From contig DASRJL010000147.1 in the NCBI GenBank assembly GCA_035649495.1, positions 1 through 64,000 on the forward strand: 64,000 nt of DNA, read 5' to 3'. Made by a program: the position numbers and the translations under genes. Positions 42,049 through 50,713 of the stretch are shown here, in pieces (the stretch's first letter is position 1; each line of letters opens with the position of its first letter). The notes under the pieces are model-generated. The model searched no databases. It was not told where the DNA came from and worked only from the letters and a program-made list of their open reading frames with translations. Source of the stretch: SG8-41 sp035649495 (GTDB taxonomy: Bacteria > Pseudomonadota > Gammaproteobacteria > Burkholderiales > SG8-41).

Positions 42049-43128
42049 ATGTTCGACGAACACAAACCCCTCGAAATCGCGGACCAGGGATGCTTTTTTG
42101 CCGGTGGGCGCTACGCGGAGACCGACGACGGCCGCGTCATCCTGGGGCAGATGTACGTGCAGTATCAGGTGCCCCGGACGCGCCGGCACCCGCATCCGGT
42201 GGTCATGATTCACGGCGGCGGCCAGACCGGCGTCAATTTCCTCTCCACCCCGGACGGGCGCCGCGGCTGGGCGGACTACTTCGTGGCAAACGGGTTCACG
42301 GTCTACGTCGTCGATCAGCCGGCGCGCGGGCGCTCGGGATTTTTCACCAGGGGCTATGGCGATGCCGCTCGCCGGAATGCGGACGCTATTGCGGAACGGT
42401 TCACGGCTCCCGAAATCGGCAAGCGCTGGCCGCAGGCCGGGCTGCACACGCAATGGCCGGGAACCGGAGTCGCGGGCGATCCCGCGTTCGATCAGTTCTA
42501 CGCGTCCCAGGTGGAGAGTATGTCCGACATCGCCGCCCTCGAGCGCATGATGCGCGAAGCGGGCGCTGCGCTCCTCGACCGCATCGGCCCCGCGATCCTG
42601 CTGACGCATTCGCAGAGCGGCCCCTTCGGCTGGACGATCGCCGACGCACGGCCGCAGGCGGTACGGGCGATACTCGCGATCGAGCCCAACGGCGCACCCG
42701 TGCGCGAGGTCGAGTTCACGGGCCCGCCCGGCTGGTTCGAGGACGGCCTGGTCACCCGACCGTGGGGCATCACCCGCGGCCCGCTCGCTTTCACTCCAGC
42801 GGCCGCGGCGCCGTCCGATCTCAAGTTCGAGAGACAGGCCGAGCCGGACGGTCCGGGCCTCGTCTGCTGCTGGCTGCAGGCGGGCCCGGCGCGGCAACTC
42901 GCGAATCTCCGCGGAATCCCCGTGTTGATCCTGACTTCCGAGGCCTCCTATCACGCGGCGTACGACCACTGCACCTCGCGGTTCCTGCGGCAGGCGGGGG
43001 TCGAGCACGACTTCGTCCGTCTTGCCGACGTCGGGATCCGCGGCAACGGCCACATGATGATGCTCGAGAAGAACAATCTCGAGATCGCGGCGTTTCTTCA
43101 GAAGTGGATCGAGGCGAAACTCCCGTGA
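42049..43128 (+). CDS. alpha/beta hydrolase (esterase-like)
   Basis: A 359-residue hydrolase. VVMIHGGGQTGVNFLSTPDG is the HGGG oxyanion region. AILLTHSQSGPFGW holds the nucleophile Ser in a HSQSG elbow. A late GNGHMMMLEKNN supplies the probable catalytic His. No export signal is seen. The stop codon TGA at 43126-43128 is part of a 7-base repeat unit. The enzyme resembles esterases seen beside aromatic catabolic genes; its substrate is unknown. Confidence 0.87.
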   Translation: MFDEHKPLEIADQGCFFAGGRYAETDDGRVILGQMYVQYQVPRTRRHPHPVVMIHGGGQTGVNFLSTPDGRRGWADYFVANGFTVYVVDQPARGRSGFFTRGYGDAARRNADAIAERFTAPEIGKRWPQAGLHTQWPGTGVAGDPAFDQFYASQVESMSDIAALERMMREAGAALLDRIGPAILLTHSQSGPFGWTIADARPQAVRAILAIEPNGAPVREVEFTGPPGWFEDGLVTRPWGITRGPLAFTPAAAAPSDLKFERQAEPDGPGLVCCWLQAGPARQLANLRGIPVLILTSEASYHAAYDHCTSRFLRQAGVEHDFVRLADVGIRGNGHMMMLEKNNLEIAAFLQKWIEAKLP

Positions 43129-43154
43129 CCCGTGACCGGTGACCAGTGACCGGT
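43124..43154. repeat. 7-base array, identical over 31 bases to 40988-41018
   Basis: Units of CCCGTGA, CCGGTGA, CCAGTGA type overlap the hydrolase stop codon. The cupin gene ends four bases further on the other strand. Confidence 0.85.
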
Positions 43155-43158
43155 CGCT

Positions 43159-43497
43159 CTACTCACCATCCGGCAGCGCCCCGGCCTTCGTCTTGAAGCT
43201 CACGAAGCGGGTTCCGTCCTCCAGCGCGATCTGCTCGTGCTCCTGGTCGCTCAAGATCAACGCCACTTCGCCCGGGCCGATGTCGCGGGTCTCGTCGCCT
43301 ACCCGCATCCTCAGCCGTCCGGAGATGACGAGCATCATCTGCTCGCTCTTGTGGTGGTGCGGTTTCGCCCCGGTGCCCTTCGGTTCCGTGTAGTAGCCGA
43401 TCTCGAGCTCGTCGCCGGCGATGGTCGGACCGTGGGCGGTGGAATGGCCCGGGGCGACTATGGCGCCCGGTATTTCGTCCAGCTTGAAAAATGGCAT
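43159..43497 (-). CDS. cupin domain protein
   Basis: A 112-residue single-domain cupin with GAGGGAGGAACC before its ATG. The metal motif is GAKPHHHKSEQMMLVISGRL (cupin motif 1) followed by DIGPGEVALILSDQEHEQIA (motif 2 with His). It likely binds a divalent metal; small cupins of this kind act as isomerases, dioxygenases or sensors. It is upstream of nothing on its strand except the 3' array, and its promoter faces the next hydrolase gene 31 bases away. Confidence 0.87.
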   Translation of the reverse strand: MPFFKLDEIPGAIVAPGHSTAHGPTIAGDELEIGYYTEPKGTGAKPHHHKSEQMMLVISGRLRMRVGDETRDIGPGEVALILSDQEHEQIALEDGTRFVSFKTKAGALPDGE

Positions 43498-43527
43498 GGT
43501 TCCTCCCTCAGCTCGAAACTTGAAACT

Positions 43528-44316
43528 TCAAACTGCAATTCCGCCAAGGAATTGCAGCATAGCGCGATTGACCGGCCCGGGCGCCTCGAACTGCACCCAG
43601 TGGCCCGCGTGAGGTATGAGGTCCACGCGCACGTCGGACCTGGCCGCGCGCGCGGTGTCGGCACGCGCCCGGACGTCGGGGTATACCAGCACGTCCCGCT
43701 CGCCCCATATCATCTGCACCGGGCACAGAATGCGGGCGAGCGTTGGCGGCATGATGTTGCTGAGGCTGAAGTGCCGCCCATCGAAGCGCGTGCGGCGGAC
43801 GTTGGCGAGATGGAGATCGACGGCCTCCTCGGTGATATTGCCAGGATCGGCGATCATGAGGACTGCCAGATTGTGGCGCAGCACTTTGCGCAAGGAGCCC
43901 GGTCCGGACGCTTCGGGAGGGAACTGCCGCAAGTCCAGTGCGACGGGCGATCTGCCGAATCCGCCGGCGCCCAGCAGCGAGAGTCCGCTGACCCGCGTCC
44001 CCAGGCTGGCTGCACACAGGGCAGCGATCACCGCACCGAACGAAAACCCCGCGAGCTTCACCGGTTGCTTGCGGGCGATCTCGGCCACGGCCGCCGCAAC
44101 CAGCGCCACATAGTCGTCGTTGGGGGTGTCTTTCGCCACTACCGGCGAATCGCCGTAGCCGGGCATGTCGAGCAGGTGCAGCGTGAACCGGCCCGCCAGC
44201 GCATCGATGTTGCGCGTCCAGTGGTTCCAGGAACCCATGCCGCCGTGGACCAGGACGAGGGGCTCGCCGGCGCCGGTGATGCGCGCAGCGAGGCCCGAGA
44301 TGGTTGTCTTCTTCAT
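43528..44316 (-). CDS. alpha/beta hydrolase (meta-cleavage hydrolase-like)
   Basis: A 262-residue enzyme with the complete triad: Ser in LAGFSFGAVIAAL, Asp in MIWGERDVLVYPD, His in IPHAGHWVQFEAP. LVLVHGGMGSWNHW forms the oxyanion hole. The pattern fits hydrolases of C-C bonds in aromatic meta-cleavage as well as carboxylesterases and lactonases. It lies directly upstream of the cupin on the same strand and diverges from the Bug gene with 76 bases between the starts. Confidence 0.89.
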   Translation of the reverse strand: MKKTTISGLAARITGAGEPLVLVHGGMGSWNHWTRNIDALAGRFTLHLLDMPGYGDSPVVAKDTPNDDYVALVAAAVAEIARKQPVKLAGFSFGAVIAALCAASLGTRVSGLSLLGAGGFGRSPVALDLRQFPPEASGPGSLRKVLRHNLAVLMIADPGNITEEAVDLHLANVRRTRFDGRHFSLSNIMPPTLARILCPVQMIWGERDVLVYPDVRARADTARAARSDVRVDLIPHAGHWVQFEAPGPVNRAMLQFLGGIAV

Positions 44317-44392
44317 CTGCCCTGAGAAAATGGTGGATTATCCGGGTGCCGGGCCGATTCGTCACGCGGGTTCGTATGGTAGTGTTGCGAAT

Positions 44393-45388
44393 ATGAGCTT
44401 GAAGCTGCGCAGATTGGGAGTCGTCGGAGGTTTCCTGTGCTGTGCCGGTGCGCTGGCGGCGCCGTTGCTCGCGGCTGCCGCCGATCCGGCGTACCCCGTG
44501 CGGCCGGTGCGCATCATCGCGCCGTTTCCGCCGGGCTCGGGGGTGGACATCATCGCGCGCGTAATAGGGCAGGCGTTGACGGATGCCTGGAAGCAGACGT
44601 TCGTCGTGGAGAACCGGCCGGGCGCAGGCGGCACGATAGGCTCGGATCTCGCCGCCAAGGCGCCACCCGACGGCTACACGCTCCTGCTCGGCAACGTGAG
44701 CACGCTCGCGATCGGACCCCATCTCTATCGCAACCTGCCATACGACCCGCTGCGCGATTTCGCGCCGATCACGCACATCACGTCGATGGGGAGTGTGCTG
44801 CTCGTCCATCCGTCCGTGCCGGCGCGCTCGATGAAGGAGCTCGTCGCCCTCGCCCGCGCGAAGCCGCGCTCGCTCACCTATGCCTCCGCGGGCAGCGGGA
44901 CCACTACGCACCTCGGCATGGAGCTCCTCAAGTCCATGGCGAAGATCGACATGGTGCACGTTCCGTACAAGGGCAGCGCTGCGGCGCTGACCGACCTCAT
45001 TGCAGGCCATCTCCAGGTAATGATGTCGACCATCGCCACGTCGCAGGGGCACGTCAAGGCGGGCAAGCTGCGGGCACTGGGCGTAACGACCCTCAAGCGA
45101 ATGGATCTACTTCCCGACGTGCCCTCCATCAACGAAGCGCTGTTCCCGGGATTCGAAGTGATCGTGTGGCAGTCCATGGTGGCGCCGGCGCGCACGCCGG
45201 AGGCGATCGTCATGCGGCTCAACGCGGAGATCGTGCGAATTCTGCGCACGCCCGCGATGAAGGAGCACCTGACGAACCAGGGACTGGAGGCGGTGGGCAA
45301 CTCGCCGAAGGAGTTTGGCGAGTTCATCAAATCGGAAAACGCGAAATGGGCGAAAGTGGTAAGAATATCCGGAGCAACGGTTGACTAG
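44393..45388 (+). CDS. Bug/TctC family TTT substrate-binding protein
   Basis: Periplasmic receptor of 331 residues from ATG 44393. The signal passes through VVGGFLCCAGALAAPLLAAA. AYPVRPVRIIAPFPPGSGVD, NRPGAGGTIG, PDGYTLLLG, LYRNLPYDP and VPYKGSAAAL are all present, making it a textbook member. It is divergent from the hydrolase-cupin pair, which may handle its ligand. Copy B of the dispersed element starts at the very next base after its stop codon. Confidence 0.93.
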   Translation: MSLKLRRLGVVGGFLCCAGALAAPLLAAAADPAYPVRPVRIIAPFPPGSGVDIIARVIGQALTDAWKQTFVVENRPGAGGTIGSDLAAKAPPDGYTLLLGNVSTLAIGPHLYRNLPYDPLRDFAPITHITSMGSVLLVHPSVPARSMKELVALARAKPRSLTYASAGSGTTTHLGMELLKSMAKIDMVHVPYKGSAAALTDLIAGHLQVMMSTIATSQGHVKAGKLRALGVTTLKRMDLLPDVPSINEALFPGFEVIVWQSMVAPARTPEAIVMRLNAEIVRILRTPAMKEHLTNQGLEAVGNSPKEFGEFIKSENAKWAKVVRISGATVD

Positions 45389-45705
45389 CTAGAAGCCATC
45401 TCGAAAAGACCCGTTTCCTATGCAAGGTGGAGGGTTGACTACATCAATGGTATGCCGACGCTTGCGGGAACCGCCAGGGTTGTGTGATTCATCACACGTC
45501 CTGATTCAACGCATCAAGTGGTGTGAATTACGGATTCCAAGTCCCACGCGTTCTCCGGCAAGTGCTGGCGACGCTTGTATCGTCGCCATCCGACACCCCG
45601 AACTTGATGGCACTGATTTCGTGGGACACCGAAGATGGAAAGTCGTCCCGGGACTCGCCGGGACTCGCGGATGTCTTAGACGGTCGTTCATGAGATAGCT
45701 TCTGG
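45389..45705 (+). repeat. dispersed ~310 bp element, copy B, with terminal inverted repeats
   Basis: 317 bases bounded by CTAGAAGCCATCTC (45389-45402) and GAGATAGCTTCTGG (45692-45705), which pair at 12 of 14 positions as inverted ends. An internal hairpin GTGTGA-TTCA-TCACAC lies near 45482. It aligns along its length with 19752-20057. There is no transposase; short minus-strand frames differ between copies by frameshift. It looks like a MITE or a structured 3' element. Confidence 0.88.
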
Positions 45706-45733
45706 AAGCTCAATTCCCGGATGGGTGATTGAA

Positions 45734-46210
45734 ATGAGCCAATCGGAATCGAAGTGGAAGTTTCACGGCGTGCGGGTCGTGCATGCGAACGAGCTCGACC
45801 CGAACACGGCGCAGACGCCGGGGATGAATCGCGCGGCGGCGATTACTCATGCGCGCGCAGGGGCGGAGAAGCTGTGGGCCGGCACCGTGGTGATCCATCC
45901 CAAGGCAAAGACCGGCGCGCACCACCACGGCCCGGTGGAAAGCGTGATCTACGTCGTGAGCGGCCGCGCGCGGATGCGCTGGGGCGACAAGCTCGAATTC
46001 GTGGCCGAGGCCGGACCCGGCGATTTCATCTACGTGCCCCCGTACGTGCCGCACCAGGAGATCAACGCGAACGACGACGAGCCGCTCTCGTGCGTGCTGG
46101 TGCGAAGCGGCCAGGAGCCGGTGGTGGTCAACCTCGACATCCCGGTGGTGGAGAGGCCCGAGGAGGTGCACTGGGTGGACAACATCCATCCGGCGCCCAA
46201 ACCACAGTGA
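45734..46210 (+). CDS. cupin domain protein
   Basis: A 158-residue single-domain cupin from ATG 45734; GTG 45725 is in frame nine bases earlier. GAHHHGPVESVIYVVSGRAR carries the metal-binding His cluster of motif 1. PGDFIYVPPYVPHQEINAND is motif 2 with its His. It starts 28 bases after element copy B, and a REP-like palindrome begins five bases after its stop. The ligand is unknown. Confidence 0.86.
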   Translation: MSQSESKWKFHGVRVVHANELDPNTAQTPGMNRAAAITHARAGAEKLWAGTVVIHPKAKTGAHHHGPVESVIYVVSGRARMRWGDKLEFVAEAGPGDFIYVPPYVPHQEINANDDEPLSCVLVRSGQEPVVVNLDIPVVERPEEVHWVDNIHPAPKPQ

Positions 46211-46215
46211 CCGGG

Positions 46216-46273
46216 CGCGTCGAGGGGCGGAGCAGGGGCCCCGGTTTCCGGGGATGCGACCCCCGGTGACGCG
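46216..46273 (+). repeat. REP-like palindromic element, copy 1 of 3
   Basis: It starts CGCGTCGAGGGGCGGAGC and ends GGTGACGCG; the terminal CGCGTC/GACGCG and the inner GGGGCCCC / GGTTTCCGGGG allow a nested hairpin. It matches 54927-54990 (inverted) and 56958-57012. It could terminate the cupin transcript. Confidence 0.8.
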
Positions 46274-46333
46274 TGGGGCGGCCGACCATGATGTCTCCGA
46301 TTTTCGTGTTGCCTTGGCAGAGGCCGCCGTCCA

Positions 46334-46792
46334 GTGACTGGTATAGAGCAAACTGGTGAGCGGTGTGTGACGGGACCGGTCACGGGTCACGAGTCACGAG
46401 TCACGCCCTCCGGATTTTCTCTGTTCCCTCGACACCGTGTCCTGCGCATTGCGGCGGTGATCTGGTTGGTGCTGGCTGCGGCACTGCTCGTCGTGATGCT
46501 GCTGCGGCCCGAGATGCAGGCAGGCGAGCGACGGGCCCTTTCCGTACTGATGCCGCTCTACTTCATGAGTTTGCCGCTGGGTCATGCCGGGCTGCTGGCG
46601 GTCGGCAGGCTGAAGGTGGAGCTTTATTGGAACAACGAGTTCGTGCCCGCGGTTTTTACCGAGGGCATGGTGCTGTGGATCCTGCTGATGCTGCTGGGTT
46701 ACGTGCAATGGTTTCTTCTGCTGCCAATGATCTCCGGGAGGATCCGCCGGCTGGGACACGCGTACTCCGCCTGGAGGGTCTCGGCAAAGTAG
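46334..46792 (+). CDS. small membrane protein, unknown function
   Basis: Up to 152 residues. Four hydrophobic segments are visible: IAAVIWLVLAAALLVVMLL, LSVLMPLYFMSLPLGHAGLL, FTEGMVLWILLMLLGYVQWF and the adjoining FLLLPMISG. The N-terminal third is encoded by a 7-base array (46376-46409), so the true start may be further downstream. It precedes the VOC gene on the same strand by 33 bases. I do not recognise a family. Confidence 0.6.
   Translation: MTGIEQTGERCVTGPVTGHESRVTPSGFSLFPRHRVLRIAAVIWLVLAAALLVVMLLRPEMQAGERRALSVLMPLYFMSLPLGHAGLLAVGRLKVELYWNNEFVPAVFTEGMVLWILLMLLGYVQWFLLLPMISGRIRRLGHAYSAWRVSAK
46376..46409. repeat. 7-base repeat array
   Basis: Units CCGGTCA, CGGGTCA, CGAGTCA, CGAGTCA, CGCCCTC with exact spacing. 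It overlaps the 5' part of the small membrane-protein frame. Confidence 0.8.
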
Positions 46793-46825
46793 TGCGGTTT
46801 CAGAAATTTAGCAAAGGAGAGCTTT

Positions 46826-47236
46826 ATGGGAGCCAGAATCAGACACATCGCCATCGCCACGCAGGATCCCGACAAGGTCGCGAGCTTCTTCAAGCAGGCT
46901 TTCGGGCTGCAGCAGGTCGGGGTGGCCAACTCGGACCTTGCTACCGGCTATTTCCTGACCGACGGCTACTTGAACCTCGCCATTCTCAAGTTCAAGAACG
47001 ACTACGCCGCGTATACGGAAGGGGGACCACGTTACGAGGGTCTGCACCACATCGGCTTCAAGGTCGACAGCCTTGAAGAAGCGCGCAAGCAGGTAGAGGG
47101 CGCCGGAGGGTCGTTCAAACCCATGGGCGGCAAGACGACCGGCCAGGGACTGGTCGACGCCGAGGTGAAATTCTATCTGCCGAACGAGGTGCGGATCGAC
47201 ATCTCGGAAAAGGGGTGGATGACCCTCACCATGTGA
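46826..47236 (+). CDS. VOC (glyoxalase) family protein
   Basis: A 136-residue protein; AAAGGAGAGCTTT precedes ATG. ARIRHIAIATQDPDKVASFF begins the first module with the metal His. LHHIGFKVDSLEEARKQVE begins the second. The end (VKFYLPNEVRIDISEKGW) has Asp/Glu candidates instead of the more usual GNxxEL. Proteins of this sort act on lactoylglutathione, catechols or phosphonates; none can be preferred here. Confidence 0.87.
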   Translation: MGARIRHIAIATQDPDKVASFFKQAFGLQQVGVANSDLATGYFLTDGYLNLAILKFKNDYAAYTEGGPRYEGLHHIGFKVDSLEEARKQVEGAGGSFKPMGGKTTGQGLVDAEVKFYLPNEVRIDISEKGWMTLTM

Positions 47237-47356
47237 CGGCTGCGCGAACGCTCGCCGCGATCGTCAAACATTGTCCCCTCCTGCCATCGCGCGCGTCGCT
47301 GGCTTGCTCGCGCGGGTGATCGGGACACGTTGGGTGAAACAGACACGGTTCGACTT

Positions 47357-47608
47357 ATGACTACTCAAAAGATCGTGGGCGGCACGGCGCATAAACTGCC
47401 GGCAGACTTCCGGAAAGCCATCGAGTCCAACGCCGCTGCGAAGAGCGTCTGGACCGATATCACCCCTCTGGCGCGAAACGAGTGGATCTGTTGGGTGACA
47501 TCTGCCAAGAAAGAAGAGACTAGAAAACGCCGCATCGAGGTCGGCATCGATAAGCTGCGCGGAGGCATGCGTAGGCCGTGCTGTTGGCCCGGATGCCCGC
47601 ACCGCTGA
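47357..47608 (+). CDS. YdeI-type (bacteriocin-protection / OmpD-associated) domain protein, short form
   Basis: An 83-residue protein from ATG 47357. LPADFRKAIESNAAAKSVW, TPLARNEWICWVTSAKKEET and the final RRPCCWPGCPHR reproduce the C-terminal domain of YdeI-like proteins. The usual longer form has an extra N-terminal half that is missing here; compact versions are known. The biochemical function is not established. The 120 bases upstream show no clear promoter. Confidence 0.82.
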   Translation: MTTQKIVGGTAHKLPADFRKAIESNAAAKSVWTDITPLARNEWICWVTSAKKEETRKRRIEVGIDKLRGGMRRPCCWPGCPHR

Positions 47609-47744
47609 GGACTGGGACGGATGAACCTATGCGAACGCCGCCTGACCATGCGCTGCAGCGAACCCGGCCATCGCGTTCCGGTTGCAATCCACGCCTCCCG
47701 CGAGCCGGGTCGCTGAGCTTGGGGCGTTAGGTACTGGGAAGAGA

Positions 47745-48059
47745 ATGGCGGAATACTCGAAGAAAGAGCGCGTCGAACTGCGCCGCCTTGCATCGCAGGC
47801 GTACGAGCGCGAGCTCGGAAGCCATCTTGCGGAATTGGACAAATCGTTCTCCGAATGGCGCAACGGAACACTATCGAGTTCAGATCTGTCGCAAAAGATC
47901 CACGAGTTTCACCAGCATGCGGCGCGAGACGTTTGGTCGATGTACCAAACACCGCACGAGGCGATGCTGGTTACTCGGGCGCTCGAGTTGGGTATCCTTC
48001 GAGACGCTGAAGTGCCGGCAACGCTCCGGGAAAAACTGAAGGCGAAAGCGGTTTTCTGA
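47745..48059 (+). CDS. hypothetical helical protein
   Basis: A 104-residue protein, probably all-helical and cytoplasmic. ERVELRRLASQAYERELGSH, FSEWRNGTLSSSDLSQKIHE and MLVTRALELGILRDAEVPAT are its recognisable helices. GGGAAGAG before the ATG is a usable ribosome binding site. I recall similar orphan proteins with a FxxWxxGxxxxxDLxxxIHxFH pattern but no function. Lower GC here and the isolated setting are compatible with horizontal gain. Confidence 0.6.
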   Translation: MAEYSKKERVELRRLASQAYERELGSHLAELDKSFSEWRNGTLSSSDLSQKIHEFHQHAARDVWSMYQTPHEAMLVTRALELGILRDAEVPATLREKLKAKAVF

Positions 48060-48558
48060 TGTCTCCGGCCAAACTTCCTAGCCTCGACAGGGGCGGGTGG
48101 TCGGGGGCGGGCTCGTGGGCCCACTCCAAAAGAAGGTAGGGACGTGCGGAAAGCCACCGTCCTGCTGTTCTCGATCGACTGTGGCTGATTGACAATTCCT
48201 CGCGCATGGGTTGGGCGTGGGCTCGGCGACCGTGGAGGCGTCCGAGCAGTCGCAGACCGGCTCGGGAATTCGGGCGAGCACTGTCGAACCACACAGATGC
48301 AGCCATTGGCACAACCTATACGCGTAGACGGCGCGAACAAGAACGACGGCAGTGCGTGAGTTGCGCAGACCGCCGAGCCGCCGAGCCGGTCGAGCAGCGC
48401 AGGATGAAACCGCAACGAGCTTGCGAGGCCGCGGCGCCGATTCGGGCGACGAGACCATGTCCAACCCGGGCGCTCCTTCTCTCCCATAACCGCAATTGCT
48501 CCTAGTCCGACCCGGGTCTATAGTGCCCTGACATCGAACGAAAGCGGGGGTTCAGGTT
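48060..48558. other. 499-base region without a recognised gene
   Basis: Short open frames exist on both strands but none has a ribosome binding site with credible composition. The sequence is irregular, with a G-rich stretch at 48085-48125. Promoter elements for the downstream flavin oxidoreductase pair should lie in the last 100 bases. Confidence 0.4.
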
Positions 48559-49614
48559 ATGGAATTCGGCATTTTCAACCTGATGGGCGCGCGCGATCCG
48601 AGTACGTCGGCGGCGCAGGTATTCGGCGAGGTCGCCGAGCAGACGAAGCTGGCCGACGAGCTGGGGTATTCGATCGCGTGGTTCGCCGAGCATCATTTCT
48701 CGAACTACTGCCTGTGCGCATCGCCCCTGCTGATGGTGACGCACTGCGCGTCGATGACGAAGAAGATCCGGCTCGGCACCGCCGTGGTCGTCGTGCCTTT
48801 GTACAACCCGGCGCGCCTGCTCGCCGAGATTGCCACGGCCGACGCCTTGTCGAACGGGCGGCTCGTGCTCGGGATCGGCGCCGGTTACCAGCCCTACGAA
48901 TTCGAGCGCTTCGGCGTCGATCTCAAGCAGAACCTCGAGATGACGAACGAGTTCAGCGACATCCTCGACCTCGCTTTCAGCAGGGATTTTTTCAGCTACA
49001 ACGGCAAGCACTACCGCATGCCGGAAACGCACATCCCGGCGCGGCCGGTGCAGAAGCCGCTGCCGATCTACGTCGCCGGTCATACGCAGGCGATGTTCCG
49101 CGCCGCCGCGCAGCACGGTTACCGGGTGCTGACGTCGGGACGGACCGGCGGCGCCAAGCTGCTGGCCGAGCAGTACGCCGATCTGGTTGCCGCGTTTGCC
49201 GCCGAGAACGTGCCGGTGTCCCGCGCGCATATGACCGTGAACCGCTTTGCCCACATCACCAATAGCCGCGACGAGGCGATGCGCTTCGCGGAGAACGCGC
49301 GCTATCAGTCGCGGCTCGCGTCGAGCCTGAGGCGCCGGAAGGAGGTCATGCAGGGCACGGTTCTCGTCGACGTGCCGTTCCCCGACGAGCCGACGCTGGA
49401 GACCATCTGCGACAACCTGCTGATCGGCGACGTCGAGACGGTCGCGGAGAGGCTCGTCGGCGAGATCCATGCGGGCAAGCCCGTGCACGTGTGCTTTTCG
49501 TTCAAGGTCGGCAACACGCCGCACAAGGCCGCGATGCGCTCGATGGAGCTGATGATAGGCGAGGTCAAGCCGCGGGTCGAAAAGGCGCTCGGGCCGCTCG
49601 CGCAGGTCGCTTAG
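48559..49614 (+). CDS. LLM class (luciferase-like) flavin-dependent oxidoreductase
   Basis: A 351-residue TIM-barrel enzyme using FMNH2 or F420-like cofactor. MEFGIFNLMG is the first strand and YSIAWFAEHHFSNYCLCASP the usual WxxEHH block. IRLGTAVVVVPLYNPARLLA and GRLVLGIGAGYQPYEFERFG follow in family order. No reductase gene is adjacent to provide reduced flavin. The second LLM gene follows after 21 bases, so the two probably act in one pathway. Confidence 0.92.
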   Translation: MEFGIFNLMGARDPSTSAAQVFGEVAEQTKLADELGYSIAWFAEHHFSNYCLCASPLLMVTHCASMTKKIRLGTAVVVVPLYNPARLLAEIATADALSNGRLVLGIGAGYQPYEFERFGVDLKQNLEMTNEFSDILDLAFSRDFFSYNGKHYRMPETHIPARPVQKPLPIYVAGHTQAMFRAAAQHGYRVLTSGRTGGAKLLAEQYADLVAAFAAENVPVSRAHMTVNRFAHITNSRDEAMRFAENARYQSRLASSLRRRKEVMQGTVLVDVPFPDEPTLETICDNLLIGDVETVAERLVGEIHAGKPVHVCFSFKVGNTPHKAAMRSMELMIGEVKPRVEKALGPLAQVA

Positions 49615-49635
49615 ACTCACCCCTCGACACTCGTC

Positions 49636-50574
49636 ATGACCGTGCACGTCGGATACCTGCTGCCAACCCGCGAGTCGGTCATGGAGGGCCGCCCCCAGGC
49701 GGAGCCGCTGCTCAATCTTGCCGAGCGGGCGGAAGGGCTCGGCTACGATTCCGTCTGGGTAGGCGATTCCGTGCTCGCCCGCCCGCGCCACGAGCCGCTC
49801 ACGCTGCTCGCCGGCGTCGCGGCAAGAACGAGGCACGTGAAGCTCGGCACGGCCGTGCTGCTGCCGGCGCTCCGCAACCCCGTGCTGCTCGCTCATCAGG
49901 TCGCCACTCTCGACCAGGTGAGCTCGGGCCGGCTCATACTCGGCGTCGGCATCGCTACCGACGTTCCCAACATCCGCGCCGAGTTCCGCTCAGTGGGAGT
50001 GCCGTTCGAGAAGCGCGTCGGCACGTTGATGGAAGGCATGCGCCTCTGCAAGGCGCTGTGGGCCGGGAAACCGGTGGACTGGGACGGCCGCTGGCACGTC
50101 GAGCAGGGCGTGATCGGACCGACGCCGCACCAGCCGGGCGGACCGCCTATCTGGGGCGGGGGCTCGGCTCCCGCTGCGCTCGAGCGGGCGGCGCGGCATT
50201 TCGACGGCTGGTTCCCGAACGGGCCCGATGCGAAGCGCTGGGGCGAGCAGTGGCGCCAGGTGCAGGCCATGGCGCGCGAGGCCGGGCGCAAGCCGGGGGC
50301 GCCGGAAGCGGCGCTCTACCTGACGCTCGCGGTCGACGAAAACGCGGCCAGGGCAGGTGAGCGAATGGACGATTTTCTGTCGGCGTATTACGGCCAACGC
50401 CCCGACGTCATGAAAAAGCGTCAGGCCTGCTTTTCGGGCCCGGCCGCGGCGGCGGCGGAATGGCTGAACGGCTACGTGCAGGAAGGCGCCGGCTACCTCG
50501 TCCTGCGCTTTGCCGGCGACCATGAACGCCACCTGGAAACCTTCGCGAAAGTCCGAGAGAAGTTAGGAAAATGA
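49636..50574 (+). CDS. LLM class flavin-dependent oxidoreductase
   Basis: A 312-residue member of the same superfamily as its upstream neighbour but only distantly similar. VHVGYLLPTRESVMEG is the first strand, YDSVWVGDSVLARPRHEPLT the second block (here WVGDS, not WxxEHH), and VKLGTAVLLPALRNPVLLAH and GRLILGVGIATDVPN the next. The missing EHH suggests a different substrate or cofactor preference. Overlap with the preceding module is absent (21-base gap). Confidence 0.92.
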   Translation: MTVHVGYLLPTRESVMEGRPQAEPLLNLAERAEGLGYDSVWVGDSVLARPRHEPLTLLAGVAARTRHVKLGTAVLLPALRNPVLLAHQVATLDQVSSGRLILGVGIATDVPNIRAEFRSVGVPFEKRVGTLMEGMRLCKALWAGKPVDWDGRWHVEQGVIGPTPHQPGGPPIWGGGSAPAALERAARHFDGWFPNGPDAKRWGEQWRQVQAMAREAGRKPGAPEAALYLTLAVDENAARAGERMDDFLSAYYGQRPDVMKKRQACFSGPAAAAAEWLNGYVQEGAGYLVLRFAGDHERHLETFAKVREKLGK

Positions 50575-50713
50575 ATGAGTCAGAGGGTTCGATCTTCGCC
50601 TGATCCAATTTGAGCGTCGCGCGTGCCAACAGCGGGGCGCAAATGCAGCGCTCCCTTTACCAAGAATCGACCTCCGGGTGCTATGGATCGAAAACCTGGA
50701 AAGGAGAAATGCC

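Noticed and set aside
45506..45713. Short minus-strand frames (about 61 codons) within both copies of the dispersed element
   Set aside because: The two copies keep a short similar stretch but then shift frame relative to each other, and there is no ribosome binding site. Not a conserved coding sequence.
48059..48143. Possible small gene directly after the 47745 gene (ATG at 48059)
   Set aside because: It stops after about 26 codons, has no ribosome binding site and no recognisable features.
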